NCBI GenBank assembly: GCA_037134755.1
Contig: JBAXLO010000102.1
Span: 1 to 15,588, forward strand
Source of the DNA: JBAXLO01 sp037134755
Lineage (GTDB): Bacteria; Bacteroidota; Bacteroidia; Bacteroidales; JACABE01
Reading direction: 5' to 3'
DNA: 15,588 bases
This document shows positions 1-8,096 of this stretch, in pieces. A program made the position numbers and the translations under genes. The notes under the pieces are model-generated. The model did not search any database and was not told where the DNA came from. It saw nothing but the letters and a program-made list of their open reading frames with translations. The number at the start of each line of letters is the position of its first letter. The stretch's first letter is position 1.

Positions 1-221
1 TTGATTAAAAGCAAATCTTTACCCTGTGTTTGAGGGTAAAGAACTCTACGGGGATGCGGATGAAAAGTTATTAAAACAGATTCACCATTAATATCCTTTG
101 CAAGCTTATTCAGCCTGTTAATAATTACCTTATGCCCAACATGTACACCATCAAATGATCCGGTAGTAACTACAGCATTCTTAATATCTTTAATCTCTTC
201 AAGGGTTCTAAATATTTTCAC
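1..221 (-). CDS. ribF: Riboflavin kinase / FAD synthetase, N-terminal part (cut by window edge)
   Basis: Bifunctional RibF makes FMN from riboflavin and then FAD from FMN and ATP. Only about 73 N-terminal residues are present; the rest lies beyond position 1. The visible part reads VKIFRTLEEIKDIKN, followed by TTGSFDGVHVGHKVII, the HxGH nucleotidyltransferase motif of the FAD synthetase domain, and then LITFHPHPRRVLYP, which is also typical of the family. The start chosen is GTG at 219-221: an in-frame TAA lies seven codons upstream and no ATG falls between. No clear Shine-Dalgarno is present. It follows rex after 96 bases, with a possible weak terminator between them, so it is probably a separate unit. 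A link to the flavin-dependent hydrogenase upstream is possible but not shown. The identity is secure from the motif; only the start is uncertain. Confidence 0.9.
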   Translation of the reverse strand, partial: MKIFRTLEEIKDIKNAVVTTGSFDGVHVGHKVIINRLNKLAKDINGESVLITFHPHPRRVLYPQTQGKDLLLI

Positions 222-259
222 AGGTAAAGGTTTATAAGGTTATAGGTATAGAAAACAGT

Positions 260-295
260 AAGAATAAGTAAGTTTTAAAAAAGCCTACTATTCTT
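260..295 (-). terminator. Possible weak terminator after rex
   Basis: An imperfect inverted repeat of about 10 bp per arm with one bulged base (AAGAATAAGTA at 260-270, TACTATTCTT at 286-295) sits 23-58 bases past the rex stop codon. On the minus strand it is followed only by a short T-rich stretch, so intrinsic termination would be weak. It is the only candidate end of the long operon inside the window. Confidence 0.3.
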
Positions 296-317
296 ATTTC
301 ATAATCATTAATTAATA

Positions 318-971
318 CTATTCCTTAGGAGTAGGCCCTTGCTTTACAAAGTAAGCAACTTTCTCTAAAGAAGTAATCATATCATATTCTTCCAGATACA
401 CATGGCTTGAAACATTAACAGGCGCAGGAGTATAGTTTAAAATACCCTTAATACCCGAAATAACCAAGTTCTCAGCAACCCCTGCAGCTTGAGCAGCTGG
501 AGTTGTAATGATACCAACAGAGATTTTTTCCTTTTTAATAATCTCTTTTAATCTATCATAATGATAGCAACGAACACCTGCATAAACTCTGTCAATCTTA
601 TCAGGATTAACATCAAACGCAGCAACTATGGTCAACTTAGTTCTCTTACCGGTAAAGTAACTGATAATAGCTCTGCCAAGATTTCCGGCACCAATAACAC
701 AAACTTTCTGACTGTTTTTGCTATCAATGATTTCTCCAATCTTTGCAATAAGTTCTTTAATGTCATAACCTCTTCTCAAGGTTCCACTATAGCCCATAAG
801 CATAATATCTCTACGCACTTGTACAGGTGTAATGTGTAGGATATTTGCAATTTCGTGGGAAAAGATATTTGTCTTCCCTGTTGCATAGCAAATAAGCAGA
901 TTTCTTCTGTATTGGCTAAGTCTTTCTACAGTCTTCTGAGGTAAATTTGTTGCTGTTGTTGTTTCTTTCAT
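318..971 (-). CDS. rex: Redox-sensing transcriptional repressor Rex
   Basis: Rex is a homodimeric repressor that binds DNA when NAD+ is high and releases it when NADH binds, which derepresses fermentation and hydrogenase genes. The 217-residue length is normal. Residues about 10-85 form the winged helix (LPQKTVERLSQYRRNLL, then IFSHEIANILHITPVQVRRD). Residues about 88-200 are the Rossmann domain with the nucleotide-binding GAGNLGRA around 94-101, and the C-terminal helix ITSLEKVAYFV corresponds to the swapped helix of the family. It is the last gene of the long operon, 21 bases after the receiver-kinase gene. Rex-like inverted repeats sit at the promoter of the same unit (12308-12356), which implies that Rex controls the hydrogenase and its own synthesis. 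The family call is secure; autoregulation is inferred. Confidence 0.95.
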   Translation of the reverse strand: MKETTTATNLPQKTVERLSQYRRNLLICYATGKTNIFSHEIANILHITPVQVRRDIMLMGYSGTLRRGYDIKELIAKIGEIIDSKNSQKVCVIGAGNLGRAIISYFTGKRTKLTIVAAFDVNPDKIDRVYAGVRCYHYDRLKEIIKKEKISVGIITTPAAQAAGVAENLVISGIKGILNYTPAPVNVSSHVYLEEYDMITSLEKVAYFVKQGPTPKE

Positions 972-992
972 GACGATATTTATTTATTAATA

Positions 993-2114
993 TTAATTTT
1001 TAGGTAAAGTTATTGTAAATGTTGAGCCTTTATCCGGAACACTTGTAACCGTAATGTCTCCTTCATAAGAATCAACTATCTTTTTCACAATAGATAATCC
1101 AAGACCACTGCCCGTGATGTTTTTAGTTTTTGTATTCTTAATCCTTACAAAATCATTAAATAGTTTCGACATATCATCTTCAGTCATGCCTATACCACTA
1201 TCACTGACACTTATTATATACGAATCTCCTTTTTCTTTAATAAAGCAATCAACCCTTCCCCCTTCTTTATTATATTTGATTGCATTTGAAATAAGATTAT
1301 TAAAGATAATCTCAATTTCGTTAGCATCACATTTAAATATAAGCTCATTGTGGGAGTTTAAATAGAGGTCAACATCACGTTGTATTGCAAAAGGCTTCAT
1401 AGTATCAATTGAAGTCTGAGCTACATTAATCAGATTAACTTCAATGATCTTACGAGTAGAAGTACCCGATTCTATTTTAGTTAGATCTAACAAATCCATA
1501 ATCAAAGAACGCATTCCTTTTATTCTTTCAAGCGAACGATCAACAATCTGAGTATAATCAACAACATTATCACCAAATTGTTTATCCTGAATCATTTTTA
1601 AATAACCTTCGATAGCATTTAGTGGAGCTTTTAATTCATGAGATAATACTGACAAGAACTGGAAACGTATCTGTTTACCTGCTGTGTTTAACTTCTTAGT
1701 CATTCTACGAAAGTAAACTTGCTTAGTAATAGTTTCCATTGATGATCTTAACTCTTGAGGCGTAAAAGGTTTAGGGATAAAATCAAAAGCTCCATTCTTT
1801 GTTGCTCTTACAGCTACTTCAAGAGAAGCATATGATGTAATCATAACCACGACAACATCCAGATGATTCTTATTAATATATTCAAGAACTTCAATTCCTT
1901 GAATCCCGGGAAGCTTATTGTCTAAAAGTACAATGTCAGGTAAATTATTATTAACAATATCAATTGCATCTTCACCTGAAGAAGCTTCAGTGATTTCAAA
2001 CTTGCATGGCTCCTCCATAAAAGGGTATGAAACACTAAAATCCCTTAAAACTCTGGTAACACCTGACCTTATGCCAGGCTCATCATCTACAATTAATAAT
2101 TTAATAATTTCCAT
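993..2114 (-). CDS. Receiver domain-histidine kinase hybrid (REC-HisKA-HATPase)
   Basis: A 373-residue signalling protein with the receiver first and the kinase second. Residues 1-125 are a CheY-like receiver with acidic pocket D10/D11, phospho-acceptor D65 in VLLDNKLPG, T93 and K115. A short linker leads to the HisKA helix with phospho-histidine H159 in LSVLSHELKAPLNAIEGY. The HATPase domain follows with the N-box NLISNAIKYN, G1 box DSGIGM and G2 box GSGLGLSIV. There is no membrane segment and no DNA-binding domain, so it is cytosolic and should be controlled by phosphorylation from another kinase. The obvious donor is the hydrogenase-like kinase encoded at 2562-4550. It starts 2 bases after the stand-alone receiver gene and is followed by rex. 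Domain calls are secure; partners are inferred from gene order. Confidence 0.9.
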   Translation of the reverse strand: MEIIKLLIVDDEPGIRSGVTRVLRDFSVSYPFMEEPCKFEITEASSGEDAIDIVNNNLPDIVLLDNKLPGIQGIEVLEYINKNHLDVVVVMITSYASLEVAVRATKNGAFDFIPKPFTPQELRSSMETITKQVYFRRMTKKLNTAGKQIRFQFLSVLSHELKAPLNAIEGYLKMIQDKQFGDNVVDYTQIVDRSLERIKGMRSLIMDLLDLTKIESGTSTRKIIEVNLINVAQTSIDTMKPFAIQRDVDLYLNSHNELIFKCDANEIEIIFNNLISNAIKYNKEGGRVDCFIKEKGDSYIISVSDSGIGMTEDDMSKLFNDFVRIKNTKTKNITGSGLGLSIVKKIVDSYEGDITVTSVPDKGSTFTITLPKN

Positions 2115-2116
2115 AA

Positions 2117-2512
2117 TTAGACTTTTAGTAATTTATTAATCTCTCTTTGTAATTGATCCGATCGAATACCTTTGTCCATATATAAATCAGCTTTAATCCA
2201 TTTTCTACTTTCTTCCGAATGGATATCAAAGCTAAGACCGGTTTCAGCAGTTACAGCAGTTGCAATAATTACAGGGACATCTGGATATTTTCTTTTAATC
2301 TTATAGCTTAAGATAAAACCACTATCCTCATTCTCCATCATCAAATCAAATATAGCTAAATCCGGTTTAAAAGTTTCAAGAAGTAGTTCTGCTTCCATCT
2401 GTCCATCAGCAGTTATAACTTCAAACCCCAGCTTTTCGACTTTAGTTTTCATTTGGAATAGATAATCCATATCATCATCAACTATTAATACTGTTTTCAA
2501 TTTTGGTCTCAT
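2117..2512 (-). CDS. Stand-alone response regulator receiver
   Basis: This 131-residue protein consists of a receiver domain only. The acidic cluster D12-D14 lies in VLIVDDDMDY, the phospho-acceptor is D56 in LAIFDLMMENEDSG, and T85 and K114 complete the active site. The stretch between T85 and K114 (TAVTAETGLSFDIHSEESRK) is longer than in CheY. There is no output domain, so it probably acts as a phosphotransfer intermediate or through protein contacts. It sits 49 bases after the hydrogenase-kinase gene and 2 bases before the receiver-kinase gene, and was presumably co-inherited with both. No specific named family is recognised. Confidence 0.9.
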   Translation of the reverse strand: MRPKLKTVLIVDDDMDYLFQMKTKVEKLGFEVITADGQMEAELLLETFKPDLAIFDLMMENEDSGFILSYKIKRKYPDVPVIIATAVTAETGLSFDIHSEESRKWIKADLYMDKGIRSDQLQREINKLLKV

Positions 2513-2561
2513 TATGTTTTGTTTTATAAATGATAGTATTTAAAATAAGATTTATCGTTTG

Positions 2562-4550
2562 TTATTGTTCCGTTTTATATCTAGGTAAAATGATTTTGAA
2601 ATTAGTACCTGTCTCACCTTTACTTTGATCGTTATTAGACGTTACAATAATCTGCCCTTTGTGCATCTTTATAATTCCATATATAATAGGCAAACCCAAG
2701 CCGGTACCTTTGCCAATTCCTTTAGTTGTAAAGAATGGGGTAAATATCTTTTCCATATTTTCAGGAGCAATACCAGTTCCATTATCTTTAATATTAATGA
2801 TAAAATCGTCTTTAATATCTTCAATTGAAACAGTAATCTCACCACCTTTTGGCATAGCTTCAACACCATTCTTTAATAAATTAGTAACAACCTGAATCAT
2901 TTGATCGGCATCTAGCATAGCAAGATTGTTTTTAATAGTATGGTTTAAAGTTATCTGAATGTTATCAGGAATAATAATTGATTGAATACTTCTTTCGAAT
3001 AACTTAACAATATCAATCTCTGAATAATTAACTTGATTCTTACGGGCGAAATTTAATAAACCTGCAACAATTTTCTTACAACGATCAGTTTGTTCAACTA
3101 TTAGTTCTAAGTCTTGTCTTATTGGATTATCATAAGGAGTTTCATCTTTAAGGATATTACTATACATAGTAATAACTCCCAAAGGATTGTTTAATTCATG
3201 AGCAATGCCTGCTGAAAGCTGCCCCATGTGTGCTAGTTTTTCACTTTGCTTTAAAGCTAATTGAGCAGTTGCAAGCTTCTCATTTGACACTGCCAGATCT
3301 TTTATATAACTATGAAGTTTTTCTATTGCAAAAGGAAGACACATTTCGTTTTCTGCCAGACCTTCGATAATAGCAATAGCATGTTCTTCACAAGTCTCAT
3401 AACCACAAGTACCGCAATCAAGATGATCTTTTTCACTGGTTTTCCCTAACGATTTTAAAACCTTGTCAATTTCATCTTTAGTTGGAGTAGCAATTCTTCT
3501 GTCAGTTGCAACAAAAGTTTGGCTTAGATCTATATTTCTATATTCTTCTATATCTAACTTCCACTGTTCAGTATTGAGGTTTTTCATCTTTTCTTTAACA
3601 TAATTACCCACCTTAGTTCTGCGAGTAAATCTCTTTCCACCTGGACTTGTTCCCGGACCCATAATACAACCCTCACAACATAATAGTTCAAGGTTGTTAG
3701 ATCTTATTAAGCCATTTTCAAATTCTTTTACGGCTTCTCTAAAATCAACTCTTCCATCTGCAACTATAACATTTCCTTCGTAAATATTCTCAGAGATATT
3801 AGTTGTTTGTAATAAACCCCTACTAATAGGAAAAATAGCACCCTTCCCCGAATGAGGTGGATCAAAATCACAAGGAATAATAGTACTATTATCTATGTTA
3901 TTTTGAGAAAACATTTCTCTTAATTCTCTAAAAGTAATAACTTCGTCAACTTCATCAGATTCTGCTTTCTTTGCAATACAAGGACCAATAAAAACGATCT
4001 TAATATTATTGCCATATTTCTTTCTAATAATTCTTGCCATTGCCACCATAGGAGATACTATAGGTGCAAGATATGGTACTAACTCAGGTTGATATTGCTC
4101 TATAAAGAAAGCAATTGCAGGACAATCAGAAGATATTATTCCTTCTTCTCTATTTTGAGTTAATATCTCCTCATACTTTAATGCAACAATATCTGCACCA
4201 AAAGATACTTCAGAAACATAATCAAATCCTAATTTCTTAAGCATTCCTACTAAAACTTTGTAATCATTAATCTCAGAAAATTCAGCAGGGAAACTTGGCG
4301 CAATAATTGCTATAACTTTATTATCTGAACTTAATAATTCATTAACCTCATCAATTGCTTTTAGAAATACTTTAGCATTCTGACTACAGACTTTAACGCA
4401 ATTGCCACACCCTATGCATCTCTTGTCAATTACTTCAGCTTGTCCGTTTACAATACGGATTGCTTTTACCGGACATTCTCTAACACAAGTGTAGCAAACC
4501 CGGCATCTGTCTTTTAATGTAAATACTAATTGCGTTTTATGTGCTGGCAT
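2562..4550 (-). CDS. FeFe-hydrogenase-like sensor fused to a histidine kinase
   Basis: A 662-residue soluble protein. Residues 14-60 hold two 4Fe-4S sites (C16, C19, C22, C26 and C45, C48, C51, C55). Residues about 75-320 are a hydrogenase H-cluster-type domain: C143 in SSDCPAI, C191 in GPCIAKK, and C291/C295 in CCEGCIMGPG match the four ligands of the H-cluster cubane. The cysteine that normally precedes the first ligand, used for proton transfer in catalytic enzymes, is D142 here. Residues 379-404 are another four-cysteine Fe-S module (CGTCGYETC plus C404). A coiled coil (about 410-440) leads to HisKA with H451 in GIAHELNNP and a HATPase with N-box near 557-561 and DNGTGIAP. This resembles sensory, kinase-linked FeFe hydrogenases (HydS type, group C) but shows no PAS domain. 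It lies 6 bases after pstB and before two receivers. H2 or redox sensing is inferred; H-cluster occupancy is unknown. Confidence 0.9.
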   Translation of the reverse strand: MPAHKTQLVFTLKDRCRVCYTCVRECPVKAIRIVNGQAEVIDKRCIGCGNCVKVCSQNAKVFLKAIDEVNELLSSDNKVIAIIAPSFPAEFSEINDYKVLVGMLKKLGFDYVSEVSFGADIVALKYEEILTQNREEGIISSDCPAIAFFIEQYQPELVPYLAPIVSPMVAMARIIRKKYGNNIKIVFIGPCIAKKAESDEVDEVITFRELREMFSQNNIDNSTIIPCDFDPPHSGKGAIFPISRGLLQTTNISENIYEGNVIVADGRVDFREAVKEFENGLIRSNNLELLCCEGCIMGPGTSPGGKRFTRRTKVGNYVKEKMKNLNTEQWKLDIEEYRNIDLSQTFVATDRRIATPTKDEIDKVLKSLGKTSEKDHLDCGTCGYETCEEHAIAIIEGLAENEMCLPFAIEKLHSYIKDLAVSNEKLATAQLALKQSEKLAHMGQLSAGIAHELNNPLGVITMYSNILKDETPYDNPIRQDLELIVEQTDRCKKIVAGLLNFARKNQVNYSEIDIVKLFERSIQSIIIPDNIQITLNHTIKNNLAMLDADQMIQVVTNLLKNGVEAMPKGGEITVSIEDIKDDFIINIKDNGTGIAPENMEKIFTPFFTTKGIGKGTGLGLPIIYGIIKMHKGQIIVTSNNDQSKGETGTNFKIILPRYKTEQ

Positions 4551-4556
4551 ATTCTA

Positions 4557-5318
4557 TTAATTAAAAGCTCCTTGTAAATATGATTTTGTTCTTTCCATTT
4601 TAGGATTAGTAAATATCTCTTCGGCAGGACCCTGCTCAATAACTTCGCCCATGTACATAAACACAACATAATCTGCAATCCTTCTGGCTTGTCTGAGTAT
4701 ATGCGTTACCATTACAATAGTATATTGTTGTTTCAATTCAATAAATTTCTTTTCAATAGCTTCACTTGAAATTGGATCAAGTGCAGAAGTTGGTTCATCA
4801 GCTAAGATAATTTCTGGATCTACAGCCAAACCTCTTGCAAGGCAAAGTCTTTGTTGTTGACCAATAGATAAACGGGAAGCAGGCTCACGAAGTCTATCCT
4901 TTACTTCATCCCAAAGACTTACCATATTTAAATAATTCTCTACTCTAGCATCTAATGCTTTTTTGTTTCTTCTGCCACTTATTTTTAATCCATAAGCTAC
5001 ATTATTATAAATATTCATCGGTAAAGGGAAAGGACGTTGTGATAACAATCCCATTTTCTTTCTAATTTCTGTAACATCTGTACTTGTATGTAATACATCT
5101 TCATTGTCTATATAAATACTCCCTTTAATTTTAACATCATGATAAAGGTCTGTTAAACGATTCATACATTTTAACAAAGTAGTTTTTCCACATCCGGAAG
5201 GCCCTAAGATAACTGTCAACTTATTCTCAGGTATTTCTATATTAATATCTTTAAGAATATGTTGTTTCCCAATATAAAGATTAAGGTGGTCTATTTTTAT
5301 TTTTGTATTATTTTCCAT
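4557..5318 (-). CDS. pstB: Pst-like ABC importer ATPase
   Basis: The ATP-hydrolysing subunit of a PstSCAB-type importer, working as a dimer on the cytoplasmic face of PstA-PstC. Its 253 residues match PstB. Walker A is GPSGCGKTT at 39-47, the Q-loop is Q94 in LLSQRPFPLPMNIYNNVAYG (a PstB-like stretch), Walker B is IILADE at 170-175, the D-loop is SALDP and the switch histidine is H206. The signature is LSIGQQQR at 150-157, where Ile replaces the first glycine of the usual LSGGQ; this may slow hydrolysis or simply mark the subfamily. It is 8 bases after pstA and 6 bases before the hydrogenase-kinase gene. Identity as a Pst-family ATPase is firm; phosphate as the substrate is not proven. Confidence 0.88.
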   Translation of the reverse strand: MENNTKIKIDHLNLYIGKQHILKDINIEIPENKLTVILGPSGCGKTTLLKCMNRLTDLYHDVKIKGSIYIDNEDVLHTSTDVTEIRKKMGLLSQRPFPLPMNIYNNVAYGLKISGRRNKKALDARVENYLNMVSLWDEVKDRLREPASRLSIGQQQRLCLARGLAVDPEIILADEPTSALDPISSEAIEKKFIELKQQYTIVMVTHILRQARRIADYVVFMYMGEVIEQGPAEEIFTNPKMERTKSYLQGAFN

Positions 5319-5326
5319 TTGCAGAA

Positions 5327-6172
5327 TTAAATTTTGTTTTTGTGAAACCTCTTTGATAATGCTCTCGAAAGCAAACTAATTATCAAAATTATTACAGTTA
5401 AGATTACAGCTGACGCATAAGCTCTGTTTTGAACCTCAGGAACAGGTGAACCTAATTGAAAAAAGATTGAAAGTGGTAATGTTGCAGCAGGTTCGGATAG
5501 TGATGTTGGGATATTATCAGTATAACCTGCTGTAAAAAGTACTGATGCTGCATCTCCTATTGCTCTCCCGAATGATAAAAGTATTGCTGTAACTACTCCA
5601 GAGAAAGATTGTTTTAATATTACCCTAAAGGAAGTTTCTGTTCTTGTTGAACCAAGAGATAATGCGGCTTCAAGTAATCCTAATGGTGATGTTTTTAATA
5701 TTTCATCACAACTTCTTATCATTATAGGTAAAATAAATAATGTTACAGTAATTATCCCTGCAAGTAATGAAGTTTTAAGACCAAAGAAAACCATAAGAGA
5801 AAAACCAAATGCGCCATATACTATTGATGGAACGCCCCAGATAAGATCTAACAGGAAACGAATTACATTTACAATCTTTTTCCTTTTAATTAAATAAACA
5901 TTCATATATAATGCAACAGGAACACCAATGATAGTAGCTAATAATGTTGCTCCAAATGATAAATATAACGAACCAACAATAGCATTTAAAACTCCACCTT
6001 CTTTTCCGTAATAATATCCACCATGAGGCCGTTGCGTAAGCATTTCCCAAGTAAGAGCTTTCATGCCTTTATGAAAGATGCTATATATAATAAGTACAAG
6101 CACGAAAAGTATAATGAAATTGCATAACATCATTATAAATTTGAAAAACATTTCCTCAAACTTCTTTAACAT
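5327..6172 (-). CDS. pstA: Pst-like ABC importer permease PstA
   Basis: One of two inner-membrane permease subunits of the importer. The 281 residues contain about six hydrophobic segments, including FIMMLCNFIILFVLVLIIYS near the N terminus and AVILTVIILIISLLSRAL at the end. The coupling region to the ATPase is visible as GLLEAALSLGSTRTETSFRV, the EAA-type loop of the BPD_transp_1 family, and LLSFGRAIGDAASVLFTAGY is characteristic of PstA. It lies 12 bases after pstC and 8 before pstB, so all four transporter parts are translated from one message with hydABC. Family call secure; transported ion assigned by homology only. Confidence 0.9.
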   Translation of the reverse strand: MLKKFEEMFFKFIMMLCNFIILFVLVLIIYSIFHKGMKALTWEMLTQRPHGGYYYGKEGGVLNAIVGSLYLSFGATLLATIIGVPVALYMNVYLIKRKKIVNVIRFLLDLIWGVPSIVYGAFGFSLMVFFGLKTSLLAGIITVTLFILPIMIRSCDEILKTSPLGLLEAALSLGSTRTETSFRVILKQSFSGVVTAILLSFGRAIGDAASVLFTAGYTDNIPTSLSEPAATLPLSIFFQLGSPVPEVQNRAYASAVILTVIILIISLLSRALSKRFHKNKI

Positions 6173-6184
6173 AGCTGTATAAGT

Positions 6185-7081
6185 TTAATATTTTTCATAA
6201 CGTATAATTAACATCCGCATTAAAGCATTAAAAAACATTACAACCACAAAAAGTATTAATGCAGCAAACATTAATGCTGCATCATATTTTGGTATTGATA
6301 ACATTTCTCCATAATTATTGGCAATAAGTGCAGGAAGTGGATAACCCGGATCGAATGCACTATGTGGTATTTTAATAACATTCCCAACAACCATTAATAC
6401 AGCCATAGTTTCGCCAAAAGCTCTTGCTAATCCAAAGCCAACAGCTGCAATAATTCCCGGCAATGCTTTCTTTACTAACACAAACTTTATTGTTTGCCAT
6501 TTAGTTGCACCTAACGAAAGTGAAGCTTCTGAAAGCTCTATTGGAATTGTTTTAAATATTTCGATAAGTATATTTAATATAAATGGAATTACCATTACAG
6601 ATAACACTATCGCTCCTGCAAGAACACTATATCCCATTGTTTTGATGCCAAATATTGGTGCAATATAATTTGAAATAAATGGCACTACAAATATTACCCC
6701 CCATAAACCATAAACTACTGATGGTATACCTGCAAGTATATCGATAGCTGGATGAATAACTCTTAAATAAAATTTATTAGAATATTGAGTAATATATAAC
6801 GAAGAGAAAAAACAAATAGGTGTAGATATTAGCATTGCAATTGTTGTAACCCAAACAGAACCCATGATAAATGGCATAAAACCAAACTTGCCATCATAAG
6901 GTTTCCATATTTTAGAAAACAAAAGATCACCAAGAGATTGCTTCTCAAAAAGCAATGTTGATTTATAATATAAACCAATACCAAGCATGAAAGGAAGGAT
7001 AATTACAAAAGAAATTGCAATTATCATCCATGCAGTACTAAGCCTGTTTTTAGTTTTTCTATTATAAAAGAGAACTATCAT
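6185..7081 (-). CDS. pstC: Pst-like ABC importer permease PstC
   Basis: The partner permease of PstA, 298 residues with about six membrane segments; the first is WMIIAISFVIILPFMLGIGL after a short basic N terminus. The family region PAIDILAGIPSVVYGLWGV, the EAA-type loop IELSEASLSLGATKWQT and FGLARAFGETMAVLMVVGN identify PstC. It begins 35 bases after pstS, the largest gap inside the transporter block, and is 12 bases from pstA. No frameshift or missing segment is visible. Intact permeases imply that the transporter is functional rather than a remnant inside the hydrogenase operon. Confidence 0.9.
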   Translation of the reverse strand: MIVLFYNRKTKNRLSTAWMIIAISFVIILPFMLGIGLYYKSTLLFEKQSLGDLLFSKIWKPYDGKFGFMPFIMGSVWVTTIAMLISTPICFFSSLYITQYSNKFYLRVIHPAIDILAGIPSVVYGLWGVIFVVPFISNYIAPIFGIKTMGYSVLAGAIVLSVMVIPFILNILIEIFKTIPIELSEASLSLGATKWQTIKFVLVKKALPGIIAAVGFGLARAFGETMAVLMVVGNVIKIPHSAFDPGYPLPALIANNYGEMLSIPKYDAALMFAALILFVVVMFFNALMRMLIIRYEKY

Positions 7082-7116
7082 TTTTTACAAAGCTATACTT
7101 AATTAGTTAATATTTA

Positions 7117-8076
7117 TTATTTAAGCTTCTCTAATTCCGGTTTAAGATTTTCTTCTTTTAATAATACATAACCTGCTTCAGTTACATATTTCTGTCCATC
7201 AGTTAAAATCCAATTCAAAAAGACTTTTACTAAAGGGTTTTCAGGTTTGCCTTGTGACACAAAATATAGATCTCTTGATGGTGGCGAAGGATAACGACCA
7301 TCTTTTATTGCAGCAATTATTTGACTTAAATCACCATAAAAATCTTCTTCTTTATCAATTTTTCCATTCCCGTTAAGATCAATAGGGATTACTTCTATAC
7401 CTTCAAATTTCTTTTTAGTATTGACATCATAAACATATGCAATGTTGTTATATCCTATACTATTAATATCTTTCTTTAAAGCCTCAGCAACTCCTGGGTC
7501 GCCATTTACACCTACACCTTCTATGTCTTCTTGTTTTTTACCTTTTAAAAACTTAGCCCACATCTCACCTGCACCACATGCATCCGAACGAGTATATACA
7601 TTTATAGTTTCTTTAGAGTTAGAGCCTAAAGCTGCTCCCCAATTTTTAATATTAGTTGTTATAAAGATATCATAAAGTTTATCTACAGTTAGTCCTTTAT
7701 TTTTTATGATGGCTAAATCAGGATTTTTTGAACTTATTGTAGCTAAAACAGCATCTTTAGCTACTGCTATTGACCATGCTCCTTTTAGTTTTTCTTCAGG
7801 GCTTACTGATTTGGAATACATCCCAAGATCAACCATTTTAGACAATGCGTCTGTCATTCCTTTTCCTGCTCCTCCTGCTGATACATCAATGGTGACATTT
7901 GGATGAATCTTCTTAAACTCTTCTGCCCATCTCACTGTTAAGGGATATAATGCAAAAGCTCCCGAAATACTTATTTTTCCTTTTAAAGGATCTTTGCTAA
8001 CATTATTGGAGTTTTTACATGAAAATGTAAAAAAGATTAATAGTGCTACTGTTGTTAAAATTGTTATTCTTTTCAT
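7117..8076 (-). CDS. pstS: PstS-like substrate-binding lipoprotein (divergent)
   Basis: The solute receptor of the importer, anchored outside the inner membrane. A signal peptide (MKRITILTTVALLIFFTFSC) ends at lipobox cysteine C20 in 319 residues. PstS hallmarks are present: residues about 34-90 follow the first lobe (WAEEFKKIHPNVTI, then AGGAGKGM and VDLGMYSKSV), GDPGVAEALKKDINSIGY resembles the second-lobe motif, and YPSPPSRDLYFVSQGKP comes near the end. The ligand loops differ from ordinary PstS: the usual GSSTVxP/GASFPxP loop reads SGAFALYP (38-45), and the usual RxxGSGT loop reads RSDACGAG (163-170). Residues 233-244 (DLNGNGKIDKEE) form a complete EF-hand-like calcium loop. It lies 20 bases after hydA. 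Phosphate is the default ligand by family, but another oxyanion cannot be excluded. Confidence 0.82.
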   Translation of the reverse strand: MKRITILTTVALLIFFTFSCKNSNNVSKDPLKGKISISGAFALYPLTVRWAEEFKKIHPNVTIDVSAGGAGKGMTDALSKMVDLGMYSKSVSPEEKLKGAWSIAVAKDAVLATISSKNPDLAIIKNKGLTVDKLYDIFITTNIKNWGAALGSNSKETINVYTRSDACGAGEMWAKFLKGKKQEDIEGVGVNGDPGVAEALKKDINSIGYNNIAYVYDVNTKKKFEGIEVIPIDLNGNGKIDKEEDFYGDLSQIIAAIKDGRYPSPPSRDLYFVSQGKPENPLVKVFLNWILTDGQKYVTEAGYVLLKEENLKPELEKLK

Positions 8077-8096
8077 TCCTATTTTTATTATTTGAA

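Noticed and set aside
4557..8076. Molybdate, tungstate or sulfate transporter instead of Pst
   Set aside because: The permease and ATPase motifs and the paired PstC/PstA layout fit Pst; only the receptor loops are unusual, which is not enough to rename the system.
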